Positions 44,167 to 53,013 of a DNA stretch of 55,769 nucleotides are shown here, in pieces (position 1 is the first letter of the stretch; every line of letters starts with the position of its first letter). This stretch comes from an uncultured Prevotellaceae bacterium. GTDB taxonomy: Bacteria > Bacteroidota > Bacteroidia > Bacteroidales > Bacteroidaceae. The notes beneath the pieces are model-generated. The model ran no database searches. It saw only the letters and a list, made by a program, of their open reading frames with translations, and was not told the DNA's origin. The stretch spans positions 1-55,769 of the forward strand of contig CAMADY010000005.1 in NCBI GenBank assembly GCA_945831805.1, written 5' to 3'. The position numbers were made by a program, and so were the translations under genes.

Positions 44167-47100
44167 TTACTTTACTTCTTCTGCCTGTGCTTCCTTTGCG
44201 AGGCGGTTCTCAATCTTGCTGCCGTGGGTGAGGTAAGCGACTGGGGCTGCAACGAAGATAGAAGAGAGGGTACCGAAGACAACACCGAGGATCATTGCGA
44301 ATGAGAAGCTACGGATAGAGTCACCTGCAATGAAGAAGATACAGAGGAGCACGAGGAGCGTTGATGCGGATGTATTAACGGTACGTGCGAGAGTCTGGTT
44401 GATAGAGGTGTTGAAGGTGGTCTGGAGATCCTGCTTTGGATGGAGCTTTAGGTTCTCACGGATACGGTCGAAGACAACCACCTTATCGTTGATAGAGTAA
44501 CCGATGACGGTAAGTACGGCACCGATGAAGGTCTGGTCTATCTCGAGTGAGAATGGCACTATGTCCTTGAGGAGTGAGTAAAGACCGAGCACTACGAGTG
44601 TATCTACTGCGAGGGCTACTGTAGAGCCTACCGAGAATGCTACGTTGCGGAAACGTACCATGATGTAGAGGAAGATAGCCACGAGAGCGATGAGCACTGA
44701 GTAGATAGCGCCGAAGGTGATGTCCTTAGCTACGGATGGTCCTACCTTTGTAGAAGAGATGATAGAGCCGCCCTCGCGAACGTCAGGGTTCTTGAATGCG
44801 TCGATGTCCTTCTGTGCTACGAGTCCGCCCTGCTTGAGTGCGTTGTAGAGGATTGTCTCTGTCTCGTCGTCAATGTTAGGGTCGTTAGACTCGATCTTGT
44901 AGTTGGTAGAGATACGGATGGTCTTGCCGTCGGTACCGAGTGCGAGTGCGCTGGTGGTAGCCTCTGGGAATGCCTTTCCGAGTACCTCACGAACCTGCTC
45001 TGGCTCTGTTGCCTTGTCGAAGACTACAACGTAGTTGCGACCACCAGTGAAGTCGATAGACTTAGCGAGACCCATGGTGCAGAGGCTTCCGATGAATACT
45101 ACTGCAGCAACGCCAACGACGGCGAAGGTCTTCTTGTAGAGAGACATGAACTTCACGTCGGTGTTCTGGAGAAGGTTCTTAGAGAAGCGTGTGGTGAAGG
45201 TCTGGCCAAGCCACTTGTCCTTTGCGAGACGGTTCTCGTAAATGAGACGTGTGAGGAATACTGCTGTGAAGAATGAGCAGATGATACCGATGATCCATGT
45301 TGTAGCGAAGCCGCGGATAGGACCTGTACCGAAGACGTAGAGGATGACACCTGTGATGATAGAGGTGAGGTTGGAGTCGAAGATAGCAGAGAAGGCGTTG
45401 CTGTAACCGGCAGCGAGTGCCTGCTTGAGCTGGAGACCACGCTTCATCTCCTCCTTGATACGCTCGTAGATAAGCACGTTGGCGTCAACGGCAGTACCGA
45501 GGGAGAGCACCATACCAGCGATACCTGACATTGTCAGCGCTGCCTGGAACGAGGTGAGGATGCCGAGTGTGAAGAAGAGGTTGACGACGAGTGCGAGGTT
45601 TGCCATCATTCCCGGGATGAGGTCGTACATGCAAACCATGTAGAGCATGAGGAGGATGAATGCGATGACGAACGAAATCTCACCCTGCATGATAGACTGT
45701 GCACCGAGTGTAGGACCAACGACTTCTTCCTGTACGATACGTGCAGGTGCTGGCATACGACCAGACTTAAGGGTGTTAGCGAGGTCCTTGGTGTCCTGGA
45801 TGGTGAAGTTACCGGAGATCTGTGAGTTACCACCAGAGATTTCACCGTTAACGCGTGGTGCAGAGTAAACAACGCCGTCGAGAACGATAGCGATAGCCTT
45901 GCCTACGTTCTGCTTTGTGAGCTGAGCCCAGAGGCGTGCACCCTCGTTGTTCATTGACATAGAAACGCATGGGCGTCCGAAGTTGTCGAACTCATCCTTA
46001 GCGTCAGTGATAACGTCACCCTCGAGTGGTGCGCGACCAGAGGTAGATGTAACCTTGAGTGCGTGGAGCTCGAAGATTGTCTTGTTGCCCTCGATGAGGT
46101 CTGTTGGCTTGGCAGACCAGAGGAGCTTGACGTCAGAAGGGATAACCTTTGCAGCGTCGTCGCTACGGAGTATCTTACCGATCTCTGCAGTATCGCGAAC
46201 GTGAGCGTAGCCAACGGTAGAGAGGCTCTGACCGCGTACTACCTCAAGACGAGCGAGGAGTGGGTGCTGCTTTATCATCTCAGCGCGCTGTGCCTCGTCT
46301 GTCCTGGCAGCCTTCTTGGCGTCAGCAGCGTTGTCAGCGTTCTTGTCAGCAAGCTGATACTTCCTTGTAGCGTCCTTAACGGCAGTGTCTGCCTTTGCCT
46401 CAGCAGCAGGCTCCTCAGCCTTTGCTGTAGTGTCAGCCTGAGCCTCCTCAGCAGGAGCGCCGTTAGCAAGACGTGTGTCGAGCTGTGAGAGGTAAGGTAT
46501 TACTTCCTGTGCGTTGTATGTCTCCCAGAACTCAAGGTTAGCAGAACCCTGGAGGAGTTTTCGCACACGTTCTGGTTCGCGGACGCCTGGCATCTCAACC
46601 ATCAGACGGCCTTCCTGACCTTCGAGCTTCTGGATGTTTGGCTGAACAACGCCGAACTTATCGATACGGTTGCGCACTACGTTGTAAGAGTTGTCGATGG
46701 CGCTCTGTACCTCAGCGCGGAGAGCTGCCTCTACCTCAGAGTCTGTTGACTTTGTAGAAACCTTGCCCTTGAGCTGCTGTGTAGCGAAGATGGTGCTGAG
46801 AGGCTTGCCGGGAGCGTTCTTCTGGAAAGCATTGATGAAGAGTGTGATGAAGTCCTTCTGTGAGGTCTCCTCCTCCTTCTTAGCCTCTTCCATTGACTTC
46901 TTGTAGGCAGCGTCTGTCTTGTGGTCAGCGAGAACGTCGATAACGTCAGGTACGCTGATCTCAAGGATTACGTTCATACCGCCCTTAAGGTCGAGACCGA
47001 GTCCGATCTGTGTCTCAAGGCACTGCTGATAAGAATAGACACCAAGGTACTTCACGGAGTCCTTGTAGTTCTGCGCAGCGATAGGGTCGCTGATCTTCTC

Positions 47101-47205
47101 TGCCTCCGAGTCATAGTAGCTCGTTGCAGCCGAGAACGACAAATAGAAAATACTTGCAAGCGTCAAGAGGATGGCGGTTACAATTACAATTCCTTTGTTT
47201 TGCAT
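44167..47205 (-). CDS. secDF: Fused protein translocase subunit SecDF
   Basis: 1012 aa; GLGLDLKGGMNVILEIS, SLGTAVDANVLIYERIKEEMKRG, SIDFTGGRNYVVVFD, IGYSINDKVVVFDRIREN. Confidence 0.98.
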   Translation of the reverse strand: MQNKGIVIVTAILLTLASIFYLSFSAATSYYDSEAEKISDPIAAQNYKDSVKYLGVYSYQQCLETQIGLGLDLKGGMNVILEISVPDVIDVLADHKTDAAYKKSMEEAKKEEETSQKDFITLFINAFQKNAPGKPLSTIFATQQLKGKVSTKSTDSEVEAALRAEVQSAIDNSYNVVRNRIDKFGVVQPNIQKLEGQEGRLMVEMPGVREPERVRKLLQGSANLEFWETYNAQEVIPYLSQLDTRLANGAPAEEAQADTTAKAEEPAAEAKADTAVKDATRKYQLADKNADNAADAKKAARTDEAQRAEMIKQHPLLARLEVVRGQSLSTVGYAHVRDTAEIGKILRSDDAAKVIPSDVKLLWSAKPTDLIEGNKTIFELHALKVTSTSGRAPLEGDVITDAKDEFDNFGRPCVSMSMNNEGARLWAQLTKQNVGKAIAIVLDGVVYSAPRVNGEISGGNSQISGNFTIQDTKDLANTLKSGRMPAPARIVQEEVVGPTLGAQSIMQGEISFVIAFILLMLYMVCMYDLIPGMMANLALVVNLFFTLGILTSFQAALTMSGIAGMVLSLGTAVDANVLIYERIKEEMKRGLQLKQALAAGYSNAFSAIFDSNLTSIITGVILYVFGTGPIRGFATTWIIGIICSFFTAVFLTRLIYENRLAKDKWLGQTFTTRFSKNLLQNTDVKFMSLYKKTFAVVGVAAVVFIGSLCTMGLAKSIDFTGGRNYVVVFDKATEPEQVREVLGKAFPEATTSALALGTDGKTIRISTNYKIESNDPNIDDETETILYNALKQGGLVAQKDIDAFKNPDVREGGSIISSTKVGPSVAKDITFGAIYSVLIALVAIFLYIMVRFRNVAFSVGSTVALAVDTLVVLGLYSLLKDIVPFSLEIDQTFIGAVLTVIGYSINDKVVVFDRIRENLKLHPKQDLQTTFNTSINQTLARTVNTSASTLLVLLCIFFIAGDSIRSFSFAMILGVVFGTLSSIFVAAPVAYLTHGSKIENRLAKEAQAEEVK

Positions 47206-47315
47206 TTTTTTGTTAGTTGTTTTTTGATTTATTATTATTTTTTGTTTTTGTTTGCCAGAAAGAAAACGGGCGCAATACGCCCCTTTTTACGCACGCAGAG
47301 CGCACAGAATGCATG

Positions 47316-47347
47316 CAAAGGTACAAATTTTATATGAAATATGGAAA
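47316..47347 (-). promoter_or_regulatory. Probable secDF promoter
   Basis: Reverse strand TTTC - 20 nt - TACCTTTG (47316-47323). The leader contains the hairpin gggcgcaatacgccc near 47267-47281. Confidence 0.55.
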
Positions 47348-47426
47348 TTTTCGCATGATATTCTTGCGTTTTTCATGCAAAATAGGTTGTTTTCAGTGAA
47401 AAACTATTGTTTTTGCGGTGGGAAAC

Positions 47427-47466
47427 AAAAAAAATCCTGCCAATCACTTGTTTGGTGATGGCAGGA
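47427..47466 (-). terminator. Intrinsic terminator of a small leftward transcription unit
   Basis: Minus strand TCCTGCCATCAC / GTGATTGGCAGGA hairpin (47435-47466), followed by eight T (47427-47434). Confidence 0.88.
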
Positions 47467-47567
47467 CAGGCGTTATTTAAAATTAGTAAAATCTTGTTTG
47501 TAAAAGCTGTGCCCGAATCCTTGTCGAGCATCGCCCGGTGTGTGTTTTTGGTATTGCGAAATGCAGT

Positions 47568-47666
47568 TTATTTGGTGTTACCTCCCATGATAGACTTGCA
47601 TCCGCATACTGTTGAAACAGCTACCATTCCGAGCATCAGCATCATTGATACATTTGAAAACATCAT
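47568..47666 (-). CDS. Putative 32-aa small lipoprotein
   Basis: ATG at 47664-47666: MMFSNVSMMLMLGMVAVSTVCGCKSIMGGNTK*; hydrophobic segment ending in lipobox-like VCGC; purine-rich RBS-like AGAGAAAGGAAAAAG upstream; enclosed by promoter and terminator. Confidence 0.5.
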   Translation of the reverse strand: MMFSNVSMMLMLGMVAVSTVCGCKSIMGGNTK

Positions 47667-47901
47667 AACTTTTTCCTTTCTCTGTTTTTTTGACGTGGAG
47701 AGCGGTGAAGTATGAACTTCTGACAGCCAGCCTTCGGACTACTTGCCAGTGGGTTACAGCTTCTTTGCCAACCACTTGTTAAACATTGTGTTATCCTGTG
47801 AAATTTGCTGTGTTATTATCCTTTCACGGTGCACTCGCGCGCACTCAGAAAATAGTGCGTGTCAGCGTCAGCTGGCGCACGTCTTTTCGACTATCTGAGT
47901 G

Positions 47902-47933
47902 CAAAGGTAAGAAAAACTGTGTGCGCACACAAT
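47902..47933 (-). promoter_or_regulatory. Promoter of the small transcription unit, overlapping a perfect palindrome
   Basis: Reverse strand ATTG - 20 nt - TACCTTTG (47902-47909). Palindrome tgtgtgcgcacaca (47918-47931) overlaps the -33 region. Confidence 0.6.
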
Positions 47934-47991
47934 TTTTTTTCACTTTATTTTCAGTTATGGTGTATTTACTTGACGTAAGATAAGATTTCGC

Positions 47992-49899
47992 TCAGAATTT
48001 TATTTTGTCCAGTTCCTTCACTAAGTTTACGGGCTTTCCTGAAGGTAGCAGGAGCATTAGTGACTTTAGTACACGCTCTCCGTTGACCGTTGCCGTGAGA
48101 TCGACGACGGTGCTCTTGAAGGTCTCCGGATGTAGGCTGTTGCTATATACAGGCTCTATGTCTTCCCATCCTTCGAGAGGAATGGTGATGACCTGATAGC
48201 GTCCGTTGTCTATCTTCATAGCCTTCTGCTTTGAGCCCGGTATGATGAGTCCGTTGCCATGCACCTGCTTGTCATAGACAGGGAGTGCGTAGAATCCCAT
48301 GCGAACCTTTCGCTCGCCGCTGGTGCGTATGGTGTCGCAGCGTAGTATGCCATTAGGGAGAATCTTCTCTGAGAGGGCGATGGTGACGTCCTTGTCGTTC
48401 TCCATGACAGCGGTGCGGCAGAACCATCCGTCCTTGCGGAGTCCCTCGCCGGTGTAGCTGTTGATGGAGTTCCATACGGAGTCCTTCGATGTGACGTAGG
48501 ACATGGCAACCTCACCGTCCTTGCCGTCCTTCTGCCATGGCAGGGTGGAGTTGTATGCGAGGCGGTTGTAGTTTTCGAGGCCGTAGTAGAATCCGCTGTT
48601 GCGTGTGAAGACGTTGCGGAACTCTGTCATGCCCGTCTCGGGATAGTTGACAGTCAGCGTCTTGGACTTCTCGGCGTAGATGATGTTAGGCTGTCCTGGC
48701 TTCATCTTTGCCCATGGTCCCTCGGTCTCCTTGGCGGTCCAGTAAGGGTTGTCGGCAGGGAGGTATAGCGAGAGGAATATCTTAGCCATCCAGAAGACGC
48801 TGCCACGGCAGCTGTAGTGCTGCAGACAGTCCTCGAAATGTCCGTAGAAACCGAGGTTCGGCAGGTGGTCGTCGGCCATGAAGTCAGGGTTCTGTAGGAA
48901 CTGCAGTAGTGCCCCGCTGCAGATGCGTCGCATCCATCCGTAGTCGATGTTCTTGTCCTTTAGTAATCCGGTGAGTGCCAAAGGTATAGCAGCACCCATG
49001 CGGTATGTTATGCTGCGTCCCCACATCTGCATCTTACCGTCGCGTCCGAACATGTAAGGGTACTGTTTTGGTATATCGCGGAGGTTGTTGAGGAACTGCT
49101 CCGCCTCCTTTGGATAGTACTTCTTTCCGAAGCTCTCTGCCCACAGCGGTCCGTACATCTGGAACGCCCACATGGAGTAGTAGTCGAAGAGCGGTGCGTC
49201 GTGATACCATCCGTCGCCGACGTATGCGTTGAGGTTCTTCTGTACGAGTTCCTGGAGGTACTTGGTGTTGACGTCGTAGCCCTTGCCCTGGAGGAACGAG
49301 AGCAGACACATGTTGAAGAATCGCCAGTTCATGTCGATGGTGCCGCCCTCGGCGTATGTCTTGAAGACGGCAGCGAGGGAGTCGCGGTCAGCCTGTGGGA
49401 TAGGGTCCCAGAAGATTTCTGGTGCCATGAGTAGCGATACGGCGAGTCCTCCGAGCTCCACGAGCTTCTGTCCGCCGTGGCCCTTGCCTTTGTGCTTAGG
49501 GAGATAGACGGGGCTCTTAGGGTTGAGGAACGACTGTATCTGATAGCGGTAGTAGTCGCCTACCTTTATGCCGTGGAGCGTGAGGTCGGGGTTCTCCTTG
49601 AGTAGCGGACCTGCAAGGAACATGGTGCGGCACATTGCCTCCATGCGTGCTGTAGGCACGTCGCGGTCGTTGTGTGGGTATGACTTGCCCTCCTGCTTCG
49701 GCAGGTCCATAGGGCTCTGTATGTTGTTGACATAGGCGAAAGGTCCTTCGAGCAGGTATTGCGCTGCCTGCATCCAGTGCTGGCGCGTCATGCCGGTGAA
49801 TGGACTCTGCTTCTTGTCAGGGTTTGCGATGGTGAAGGTTTTTGCGGATACTGATACTGCAAAAAGTGCAAGGATTAGTAGTGAAAATAGCTTTTTCAT
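47992..49899 (-). CDS. Secreted DUF2264 domain protein
   Basis: ORF extends to 49980, but ATG at 49897-49899 gives MKKLFSLLILALFAVSVSA (signal peptide) and lies after the pckA terminator. SPFTGMTRQHWMQAAQYLLEG is typical of DUF2264. Confidence 0.88.
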   Translation of the reverse strand: MKKLFSLLILALFAVSVSAKTFTIANPDKKQSPFTGMTRQHWMQAAQYLLEGPFAYVNNIQSPMDLPKQEGKSYPHNDRDVPTARMEAMCRTMFLAGPLLKENPDLTLHGIKVGDYYRYQIQSFLNPKSPVYLPKHKGKGHGGQKLVELGGLAVSLLMAPEIFWDPIPQADRDSLAAVFKTYAEGGTIDMNWRFFNMCLLSFLQGKGYDVNTKYLQELVQKNLNAYVGDGWYHDAPLFDYYSMWAFQMYGPLWAESFGKKYYPKEAEQFLNNLRDIPKQYPYMFGRDGKMQMWGRSITYRMGAAIPLALTGLLKDKNIDYGWMRRICSGALLQFLQNPDFMADDHLPNLGFYGHFEDCLQHYSCRGSVFWMAKIFLSLYLPADNPYWTAKETEGPWAKMKPGQPNIIYAEKSKTLTVNYPETGMTEFRNVFTRNSGFYYGLENYNRLAYNSTLPWQKDGKDGEVAMSYVTSKDSVWNSINSYTGEGLRKDGWFCRTAVMENDKDVTIALSEKILPNGILRCDTIRTSGERKVRMGFYALPVYDKQVHGNGLIIPGSKQKAMKIDNGRYQVITIPLEGWEDIEPVYSNSLHPETFKSTVVDLTATVNGERVLKSLMLLLPSGKPVNLVKELDKIKF

Positions 49900-49912
49900 A
49901 GGCGATAAAGTA

Positions 49913-49952
49913 AAAAACGCCCTGCCATCATCAATCGATGACAGCAGAGCGC
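49913..49952 (-). terminator. Intrinsic terminator downstream of pckA
   Basis: Minus strand GCGCTCTGCTGTCATC-GATT-GATGATGGCAGGGC followed by GTTTTTT. Confidence 0.75.
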
Positions 49953-49960
49953 TGTTATGG

Positions 49961-50030
49961 TTGTTCCTAAGTTGTCCCATGGAATCTTAGGAAGTCCTAG
50001 GTGTTCCTAGGGAGTCCTGGAAAAATTTAG
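49961..50030. repeat. Degenerate 10-bp array with CCTAG core, about 7 units, abutting the pckA stop
   Basis: ttgttcctaa gttgtcccat ggaatcttag gaagtcctag gtgttcctag ggagtcctgg aaaaatttag. Confidence 0.8.
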
Positions 50031-51628
50031 AGCTGTGGACCAGCGGCAACGAGTGCCTTACCAGCTTCGTTATTTGTATATTTAGCGAAGTTCTTCTGGA
50101 AGCGTGCAGCGAGATCCTTAGCCTTCTCCTCCCATACAGAAGCGTCAGCGTATGTGTCGCGTGGGTCGAGGATAGCAGGGTTAACGTTAGGAAGCGCTGT
50201 TGGCACCTCGAAGTTGAACATAGGGATCTGCTTTGTCTCTGCCTTGAGGATAGAACCGTCGAGGATAGCGTCGATGATACCACGTGTGTCAGGGATAGAG
50301 ATACGCTTGCCAGTACCGTTCCAACCAGTGTTAACGAGGTATGCCTTAGCACCGTTAGCGTTCATCTTCTTAACGAGCTCCTGAGCGTACTTTGTTGGGT
50401 GGAGCTCAAGGAATGCCTGGCCGAAGCAAGCAGAGAATGTTGGAGTTGGCTCAGTGATGCCGCGCTCTGTACCAGCGAGCTTTGCTGTGAAGCCAGAGAG
50501 GAAGTAGTACTGAGTCTGCTCAGGTGTGAGGATAGATACTGGTGGGAGTACACCGAATGCGTCAGCTGAGAGGAAGATAACGTTCTTTGCAGCTGGTGCA
50601 GATGAGCCTGGCTGGATGTTGTTGATGTGGTTGATTGGGTAAGAAACACGTGTGTTCTCTGTAACGGACTTGTCGTTGAAGTCGATAGTGCCGTCCTCAG
50701 CAACTGTTACGTTCTCGAGAAGTGCGTTGCGCTTGATAGCACCGTAGATGTCTGGCTCGTTCTCCTTGGAGAGTCCGATAACCTTAGCGTAGCATCCACC
50801 CTCGAAGTTGAATACGCCGTTGTCGTCCCAACCGTGCTCGTCATCACCGATAAGGCGACGCTTAGGGTCTGTAGAGAGAGTTGTCTTACCAGTACCAGAG
50901 AGACCGAAGAAGATAGCTGTCTCCTTACCCTCCATGTTACAGTTAGCCGAGCAGTGCATAGAAGCGATGCCCTGGAGTGGGAGGTAGTAGTTCATCATAG
51001 AGAACATACCCTTCTTCATCTCACCGCCGTACCATGTGTTGATGATAACCTGCTCGCGGCTTGTTACGTTGAATGCAACACAAGTCTCAGAGTTAAGACC
51101 AAGCTCCTTGTAGTTCTCTACCTTTGCCTTTGAAGCGTTGTAGATAACGAAGTTTGGCTCGAAGTTAGCGAGCTCCTCGGCTGTTGGCTGGATGAACATG
51201 TTTGTTACGAAGTGTGCCTGCCATGCTACCTCAACGATGAAACGAACTGCCATACGTGTGTCAGCGTTAGCACCGCAGAATGCGTCAACGACGTAGAGGT
51301 TCTTGTTGCAGAGCTCCTTAACAGCGAGGTCCTTTACTTTTGCCCATACGTCCTCAGACATTGGGTGGTTATCGTTCTTGTACTCCTCAGAAGTCCACCA
51401 TACGGTATCCTTAGAGTTCTCGTCCATTACGATGTACTTATCCTTAGGAGAGCGACCGGTGTAGATACCTGTCATTACGTTTACTGCCTGAAGCTCGGTG
51501 TTCTTACCTACCTCGAAGCCCTCGAGGCCTGCCTTTGTCTCCTCTGCGAACAGCTGCTCGTAGCTTGGATTGTGGAAAAGCACTGTAGAACCAGTGATTC
51601 CGTACTGTGTTAAATCTAATGTTGCCAT
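50027..51628 (-). CDS. pckA: Phosphoenolpyruvate carboxykinase (ATP)
   Basis: 533 aa; [48 protein letters not shown]. Confidence 0.99.
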   Translation of the reverse strand: MATLDLTQYGITGSTVLFHNPSYEQLFAEETKAGLEGFEVGKNTELQAVNVMTGIYTGRSPKDKYIVMDENSKDTVWWTSEEYKNDNHPMSEDVWAKVKDLAVKELCNKNLYVVDAFCGANADTRMAVRFIVEVAWQAHFVTNMFIQPTAEELANFEPNFVIYNASKAKVENYKELGLNSETCVAFNVTSREQVIINTWYGGEMKKGMFSMMNYYLPLQGIASMHCSANCNMEGKETAIFFGLSGTGKTTLSTDPKRRLIGDDEHGWDDNGVFNFEGGCYAKVIGLSKENEPDIYGAIKRNALLENVTVAEDGTIDFNDKSVTENTRVSYPINHINNIQPGSSAPAAKNVIFLSADAFGVLPPVSILTPEQTQYYFLSGFTAKLAGTERGITEPTPTFSACFGQAFLELHPTKYAQELVKKMNANGAKAYLVNTGWNGTGKRISIPDTRGIIDAILDGSILKAETKQIPMFNFEVPTALPNVNPAILDPRDTYADASVWEEKAKDLAARFQKNFAKYTNNEAGKALVAAGPQL

Positions 51629-51688
51629 TTTACTTTCTTAATAAATTTATTAAAGTGAATTATTTGTTATATCAAATACAATTTGGTG

Positions 51689-51720
51689 CAAAGTTACGGA
51701 AAATTATTGAATTACGCAAA
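51689..51720 (-). promoter_or_regulatory. pckA promoter
   Basis: Reverse strand TTTG (51717-51720) - 20 nt - TAACTTTG (51689-51696). Confidence 0.75.
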
Positions 51721-51793
51721 AGTTTTCGCTTTATTTAATATATAAAAGGTGTATATTTTACGTTTTTTCTTGTTTTTGTAATATTCAGTTAAC

Positions 51794-51826
51794 AAAAAAA
51801 GGCCGCTACAGAAAGATGTAACGGTC
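51794..51826 (-). terminator. Intrinsic terminator after the 51907-52887 gene
   Basis: Minus strand GACCGTTACA / TGTAGCGGCC stem followed by TTTTTTT. Confidence 0.8.
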
Positions 51827-51906
51827 TTTTTATTATACAATGCTGCACGAGCCTATATTTTACGATACACTGCTCCAGACTATTCTACATTTTAACTTAT
51901 TACTTT

Positions 51907-52887
51907 TCACTTCACCACCTCATACGACTCCATGCTGCCGATGGTTCCTTCGTAGTTCATCATGAGCCACAGTTCCTGTAGGGATGTATTGTCGTCGGTG
52001 ACTCCGAAGAGTGCCATTGTCATAGTGTCGAGTAGTCCGGTGGCGTTGTGTATGGTGAAGGTGACGCTCGGACGATAGTTGGAGTATGTTATGCTGCACC
52101 ATCCGGAGCAGTCTGTAATGACGCCTTCTGTCTTGTATGCGCTGAGGATGTTGCTGATGACGGCAGCGGACTGTGCGAAGTCTGCTGGATGCAGTTCTAT
52201 CAGTGCGTTCAGTTTCTGCTTTATGGCGCTGAGGTTGCTCTCACGCTTGAAGGAGATGGGGTTCATGGAGAACCGCTCATAGAACGAGTTTTGCTCGAAG
52301 TCGTAGGTGGTATATACGGCGCCTGACTCCTTTATCAGCAGCGGCAGTGTGCTGATGTTTTCGAACTGCAGGTCATCGACGAGAGTCTGCATTGAGAGTG
52401 CGAAGGCGTTGTATTCGCTGACGGTAGCAGGAATGGCATCCTCGTTGGCATCATACTTCACTACGCTCTCTCTCACCGTGCGCAGCAGTTCCGCCAGCTT
52501 ACCTGTCTGATAGATGCTTCGTGGGAAGTAAGCACCGTCGGAATCTTTCGTAAGACTGCCGTTGCTGTCCTTCTGCAGGAACTGCACCTCGAAGTGTATG
52601 CCTGTGAGGTTGTTGATGGCAACGGAGGCCCTGTCGTCGGTAGCGAAGTTGAAGATAACCTCGGCAGTGGTCTCCATGTCGGTGGCTATGGCAAGGGAGT
52701 TCTCGTTGGAGTATCTCATAAAGTTCTCCCATTCTACCTCATAGTCAGGAACATACAGCAGCGCCGTAATGTTTCCGTTATAGACACCCGACACCTTTTC
52801 AAGTTTCTTGTTGTCGGCATACTTGTCGCAGCTGGTCGTCAGCAGCAGAGCCAGCATGGCAACGCAAAATGTGTATATCTTGTTCAT
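51907..52887 (-). CDS. Predicted lipoprotein of unknown function
   Basis: 326 aa; MNKIYTFCVAMLALLLTTSCDKYADNKKLEKVSGVYNGNI (lipobox TTSC). Confidence 0.75.
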   Translation of the reverse strand: MNKIYTFCVAMLALLLTTSCDKYADNKKLEKVSGVYNGNITALLYVPDYEVEWENFMRYSNENSLAIATDMETTAEVIFNFATDDRASVAINNLTGIHFEVQFLQKDSNGSLTKDSDGAYFPRSIYQTGKLAELLRTVRESVVKYDANEDAIPATVSEYNAFALSMQTLVDDLQFENISTLPLLIKESGAVYTTYDFEQNSFYERFSMNPISFKRESNLSAIKQKLNALIELHPADFAQSAAVISNILSAYKTEGVITDCSGWCSITYSNYRPSVTFTIHNATGLLDTMTMALFGVTDDNTSLQELWLMMNYEGTIGSMESYEVVK

Positions 52888-52930
52888 CTTTCTATTTCTC
52901 TATTCTATATTTTACTTCATGAAGCGAAGC

Positions 52931-53013
52931 CCCATTTCCCATTTCCCATTTCCCATTTCCCATTTTCCATTTCCCATTTTCCATTTCCCATTTTCCATTT
53001 TCCATTTTCCATT
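52931..53013. repeat. Low-complexity tandem repeat (TTTCCCA / TTTTCCA units, about 11 copies)
   Basis: cccatttcccatttcccatttcccatttcccattttccatttcccattttcc..., immediately 3' of the PAP2 gene stop. Confidence 0.95.

Noticed and set aside
47578-47775. 65-aa minus-strand ORF overlapping the 32-aa ORF
   Set aside because: Lacks signal or domain features and starts inside the mini-ORF MFNKWLAKKL; the 32-aa frame with an RBS-like site is preferred, though not proven.
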